DNA of 8,123 nt from Alphaproteobacteria bacterium UBA1908 (GTDB lineage Bacteria; Pseudomonadota; Alphaproteobacteria; Caedimonadales; UBA1908). Within the stretch, counting starts at the first letter, position 1. Each line of letters starts with the position of its first letter. Below, piece by piece: positions 5,004 through 8,123 of this stretch. The stretch spans positions 1-8,123 of the forward strand of contig DDGG01000032.1 of assembly GCA_002337525.1 (NCBI GenBank), written 5' to 3'. The notes beneath the pieces were generated by a model. It was not told the origin of the DNA, searched no databases, and saw only the letters and a program-made list of their open reading frames with translations. Position numbers and translations under genes: made by a program.

Positions 5004-7122
5004 ACTTCATATGTTTCGACGTTATTACAGTACCGGTGGAGAAGGGGGTTCTCCTAAAGGTAAAGAACCTCATAAACCAACTTGTAGAACTGTTTTTTGT
5101 GATTGGGCAAAAGGCCGTTTGATCGATTTTAGTTCTAATCTTTCTTCTTTTCATTCCAAACATTGCTTAGAAAATTGGTATTCTCTAAAAAGCAAAGCTC
5201 TTCAAGCAAAACAAAATATAATGGAAGGTAGGAAAAAGTACCCTCCGTCATTTTTGGTTCATTTATTAACAAAAACAAGGTATGAATTTACAGTCAAAGA
5301 TTCTCCAAGAGTTACAAAAATTATTTCGAGCCCCAGATCATTTATGTTGGTTTTAGGAGGTGCTTTTATTACGTATGCGGGCAGTAACTATATCAGATTA
5401 CAAAATCATTTAGCACATATTGAAGAAGAATTTCAGGAGATTCAGGATGAAAATAGGGAAGTACTCTCGGATGTGTCTCGAGGCATTTTCAGTATACCGG
5501 ACTATTATACAGATCCGCGTTATTCTGATGAAGCTCTGAGTCAATATTGCTCCAAAATCACTCAGAGATGCCAAGCTACAGAAAATTTGGGTCTTGCTTT
5601 AGACCGCGCTATTCCTGAGGAAAAACCACTCTTTGGGACGATCCCTTGTTATATAAGGCGTATGGTGAATTGGTTTTTGGAATCTGATAGAGCAGCTATT
5701 CAAAAACCAATCGATCAAGAACTTTTTTATTTAAGAAGTTTTTATTTATTGAGTTCTATCCTGCGTGAACTTCCGCATTCTGGACCAGATAGTAAGTATA
5801 TAGCGGATTCTGTGGATAAATTGCTAACTTTTGAAGATCGTTATATAAGTTCTTTTAAAGGAGAAAAACCTGAGGATAAAGAAAAAGAAGAAGATGGTGA
5901 ACATGAAAATGTTTCTGCTCAAGATGATGCTAAAGACCTTATTTTAGGAACAGCAAATGTCTTAGGTTTTATTGAAGCTAGAAAATGTGTTAAGAATCCG
6001 CAGGTTTGTAGCGAAGCTGTTAGGTTTTTTGAAATTGCTGCTGAGCGTGCATCGAGAGAGCGTGTAAAATCCTATTTTCAGTTCAATAAAGGTTTTCTTA
6101 AGTATAGCTATATGAGCGAATTAAAGGAAGGAGAAACAGCCCTACAAAATTCTTATAAAGCCTCTCCTGAAAATGTTTCAAGTGTTGTGACAAATTTGGT
6201 GTACTGTCAGTACCTTCAAGAACGTTTGAGAGAGGATCAGTTTTATCAGGATTCTATGAGGTTTCAGGATGGTCAATCATCTGGTTCTACCCAGAAGTCA
6301 AAGAGAACTGAACCGCTAGAACAAATCTTTCCAGAACTTATAGCACCCTTAAAGGCTGTTATTCTTGATTCGCCAAATGATTATTTGGCAAGGCAAATAT
6401 ATGCCGTTCTTCTTATACAGCAAGCCGTTTGGTCCGCAAATAAGCAGGTAACAGACTTTGGTGATAGTCCTCAGAGCATGATATGGAAAGCTAAAGCTGA
6501 GCTTGATTTTATAGAAGACAAAAGAGAAAAGGGGGAACTTAAAGGGTTTGTAGCAGATCAATATTATTATTTTCCTAAAGCACAAATAGAGGCTGCTTCA
6601 GGAGATTATACTTCTGCCCTTGAGAGTCTAAGGTATGCTAAATTTCTGATTCAAAAAGATAATTTAGAGAATCAAATTCAAGAGGATAATTTAGAGGAAA
6701 AAATCATTAGGGGGGCAATTCAAGAAATTGAAAAGCCTCCTTACTTTTCTTTTTGTCGAAAGTCTTCTTTAATTTCAGAACGGCTAGATAAGTTTAACTT
6801 TATGAGGGCTGTGATTGATTTTCCTTCTCACAATTATACTCCAGGTTATCTTCCTGAAGAAGGAAGCTCTGCTGGGGGTGCCGGTTCTCAGGAGACTGTT
6901 TCAGATAAATCAAAAACTAATTATGAAAAGATAGCGGCATTATTAGATAGTGTTGACCCAAAGAGACCCACAGATGAGGGATCTGGTAGATCAATAATCA
7001 GCAATTTTATACGTTACTTTTTCCCAACAGAAAATGAATTTTCTTCTCAATCCAGGGTTCAAGAGACTCCTGTTGGGGATCAAGATGAAGGGTCACCGGA
7101 TGCTCCTGTTTCTACTTCTTAA
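4924..7122 (+). CDS. Orphan protein with one membrane segment and TPR-like helices
   Basis: I do not recognise this gene. The open frame is 732 codons from a GTG at 4924. The first in-frame ATG, at 5011, would give 703 residues. Neither start has a ribosome binding site. Numbered from the GTG, a single hydrophobic segment (FMLVLGGAFITYAGSNYI, about 139-157) is followed by a short coiled-coil-like stretch (HIEEEFQEIQDENREVL) and a mostly helical body. A charged linker rich in Lys, Glu and Asp lies near 313-335. Pieces such as YFQFNKGFLKYSYMSELKEG and ASGDYTSALESLRYA resemble TPR helices. Residues 576-593 are a nine-residue tandem duplication. The last 85 or so residues are rich in Ser, Gly and acidic residues and look disordered. 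The DNA is more AT-rich than the flanking synthase and transporter genes. It may be membrane-anchored; a host-directed role is only speculation. Confidence 0.75.
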   Translation: MKPVLLGLITFPESSLKDVYSNSYPVRLHMFRRYYSTGGEGGSPKGKEPHKPTCRTVFCDWAKGRLIDFSSNLSSFHSKHCLENWYSLKSKALQAKQNIMEGRKKYPPSFLVHLLTKTRYEFTVKDSPRVTKIISSPRSFMLVLGGAFITYAGSNYIRLQNHLAHIEEEFQEIQDENREVLSDVSRGIFSIPDYYTDPRYSDEALSQYCSKITQRCQATENLGLALDRAIPEEKPLFGTIPCYIRRMVNWFLESDRAAIQKPIDQELFYLRSFYLLSSILRELPHSGPDSKYIADSVDKLLTFEDRYISSFKGEKPEDKEKEEDGEHENVSAQDDAKDLILGTANVLGFIEARKCVKNPQVCSEAVRFFEIAAERASRERVKSYFQFNKGFLKYSYMSELKEGETALQNSYKASPENVSSVVTNLVYCQYLQERLREDQFYQDSMRFQDGQSSGSTQKSKRTEPLEQIFPELIAPLKAVILDSPNDYLARQIYAVLLIQQAVWSANKQVTDFGDSPQSMIWKAKAELDFIEDKREKGELKGFVADQYYYFPKAQIEAASGDYTSALESLRYAKFLIQKDNLENQIQEDNLEEKIIRGAIQEIEKPPYFSFCRKSSLISERLDKFNFMRAVIDFPSHNYTPGYLPEEGSSAGGAGSQETVSDKSKTNYEKIAALLDSVDPKRPTDEGSGRSIISNFIRYFFPTENEFSSQSRVQETPVGDQDEGSPDAPVSTS
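6649..6702 (+). repeat. 27-base in-frame tandem duplication
   Basis: Two adjacent 27-base units at 6649-6675 and 6676-6702 match at 22 of 27 positions. They encode IQKDNLENQ and IQEDNLEEK within the orphan protein. The unit is nine codons, so the frame is kept. It extends a charged helix, consistent with local slippage duplication followed by divergence. Confidence 0.7.
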
Positions 7123-7170
7123 ATCATCCCTTCGTCACAGAACAGGTATAGTTGAAGACTCTTGCTGTGT

Positions 7171-7194
7171 GGTTTAGAAAAGGAAACCGGTTTT
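7171..7194 (+). terminator. Weak hairpin between the orphan gene and the transporter gene
   Basis: GGTTT (7171-7175) can pair with AAACC (7184-7188) around an 8-base loop, and a short TTTT follows at 7191-7194. An overlapping palindrome, AAACCGGTTT, lies at 7184-7193. The stem is short and the U-tract poor, so termination here is doubtful. I see no better terminator after the stop at 7122. A poor promoter match (TTGAAG 7152-7157, TAGAAA 7175-7180, 17-base spacer) overlaps it. Confidence 0.2.
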
Positions 7195-7224
7195 ATTCCT
7201 GTATTTAAGGGTAGTATTTTTCTC

Positions 7225-8123
7225 ATGCCGATTGAGTCTAAAATAATAAAGCAGACGCTTGTTCTTTTTGCGATGACGCTCTTGATCCTTTTGATCAACG
7301 TTGATTATATGGCTGTGAATACGGCGATGGTCTCTATTTCAAAAGAATTTGACACGAGCCTTGAGGACTTACAGTGGATTTTAAGCGGTTACGTTTTGGC
7401 GTGGGCAGTCCTTGTGATTCCGGCTGGGCAGCTATCTGATATTTTTGGCCAGCGACTCTTGCTCTTGTGGGGTGTTGGCATTTTTGCCCTGGCTTCTATT
7501 ATATGTGCTTTGGTAAATAGTGCGTTTTTTCTAATCCTGGCCCGTATATTACAGGGATTTGGGGGCGCTTTATTTGTGCCATCTCTTTATGTGCTCGTGT
7601 TCGATACGTTCCCTCATGGTAGGCGAGGCTTTGCAATAGGTACACTTGGAATAGGGGCCGCGATCGGGCTTGCCGCTGGCCCCAGTTTTGGAGGAGTTTT
7701 TCTAAAGTATTTCAGTTGGCGCAGTATTTTTCTGATCAATGTCCCCATATGTTTGGTCAGCTTTATTTTGATAATACTGTGTGTGCCAAAAGAGCCCAAA
7801 AAATTAAGAGATAGGCAAGTTGACGTTCAGGGAAGTTTGCTACTTGGAGGGGCGCTTGCTCTTTTTATGTATGCAATGAACCAGATCAATACCTGGGGTT
7901 TGGCGACTCCTTTCTTCTGGGGGTGTTTTGCTCTTTCGTCTATGAGCTTTGCGGCATTTCTGAAGCTATCTCATGGTAAAAGCGCCCCTTTGATTCCTGA
8001 GGAGCTTTTCACAAACAAATCGTTTGTTATTTGTACAATAGGATTTGTGGTTTATAGTTTTTCTTTTTCGGCCATTATTGTCATCATCGGCCTCTATCTC
8101 CAAAATCTCCAGGGGTACAGCGC
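7225..8123 (+). CDS. DHA2/EmrB-family MFS transporter (N-terminal part, cut by window edge)
   Basis: I translated this from the ATG at 7225. It stays open for 299 codons to the right edge, so the C-terminus is missing. Proteins of this family are inner-membrane proton-driven exporters, usually with 14 membrane helices and about 500 residues. Signatures seen: VDYMAVNTAM in helix 1 (27-36), equivalent to the LDxTIVNVALP motif of DHA2 members; GQLSDIFGQR (68-77), motif A; RILQGFGGA (107-115), motif B; GLAAGPSFGG (148-157), motif C of the antiporter-type exporters; and SWRSIFLINVP just after it. AAGGG at 7207-7211 is 13 bases upstream, rather far. Codons are more GC-rich than in the orphan gene. 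It might export the product of the upstream operon or act as an unrelated drug pump; the substrate cannot be read from the sequence. Confidence 0.88.
   Translation, partial: MPIESKIIKQTLVLFAMTLLILLINVDYMAVNTAMVSISKEFDTSLEDLQWILSGYVLAWAVLVIPAGQLSDIFGQRLLLLWGVGIFALASIICALVNSAFFLILARILQGFGGALFVPSLYVLVFDTFPHGRRGFAIGTLGIGAAIGLAAGPSFGGVFLKYFSWRSIFLINVPICLVSFILIILCVPKEPKKLRDRQVDVQGSLLLGGALALFMYAMNQINTWGLATPFFWGCFALSSMSFAAFLKLSHGKSAPLIPEELFTNKSFVICTIGFVVYSFSFSAIIVIIGLYLQNLQGYS

Noticed and set aside
7614..7799. 61-codon minus-strand frame at the right end
   Set aside because: It is antisense to the MFS transporter, where motif C is encoded on the plus strand.

Overview
The window reads as AT-rich bacterial DNA. 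All supported genes lie on the + strand, with Shine-Dalgarno sites, one GTG start and a DHA2-type exporter. Gene style and low GC suggest a proteobacterium, possibly host-associated or intracellular, but there is no rRNA, tRNA or marker gene to place it. Base composition is uneven: hand counts of selected lines gave 30% GC at 661-720, 45% at 4021-4080, 28% at 5161-5220 and 62% at 7621-7680. A mosaic history is therefore plausible.

Layout. Positions 1-343 are AT-rich and apparently non-coding, with a candidate promoter at 271-300 and a 10-bp inverted repeat whose right arm overlaps its -35 box. From 344 to 4728 there is a compact four-gene operon with gaps of 9, 2 and 30 bases. It encodes a methyltransferase-like protein, a stand-alone amino-acid-type adenylation enzyme, a two-part GNAT acyltransferase and a PLP-dependent alpha-oxoamine synthase. 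Positions 4729-4871 hold a hairpin that is a better terminator on the minus strand than on the plus strand, followed by a candidate promoter. From 4872 there is a well-initiated 43-codon reading frame with a clean signal peptide. It overlaps, in a different frame, the start of a 732-codon orphan protein (4924-7122) that lacks its own ribosome binding site. A DHA2/EmrB-like MFS transporter starts at 7225 and runs off the right edge.

How the genes may work together (inference). The four-gene operon looks like a small biosynthetic pathway. The adenylation enzyme would activate an amino acid or other carboxylic acid, the oxoamine synthase would form an alpha-aminoketone by decarboxylative condensation, and the GNAT and methyltransferase would tailor the product. 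No carrier protein is visible, so the acyl donor or carrier must come from elsewhere or the pathway must do without one. The MFS protein could export the product, but it is separated by the orphan gene and need not be linked. I do not recognise this combination as a characterised pathway. It is the best candidate here for something undescribed.
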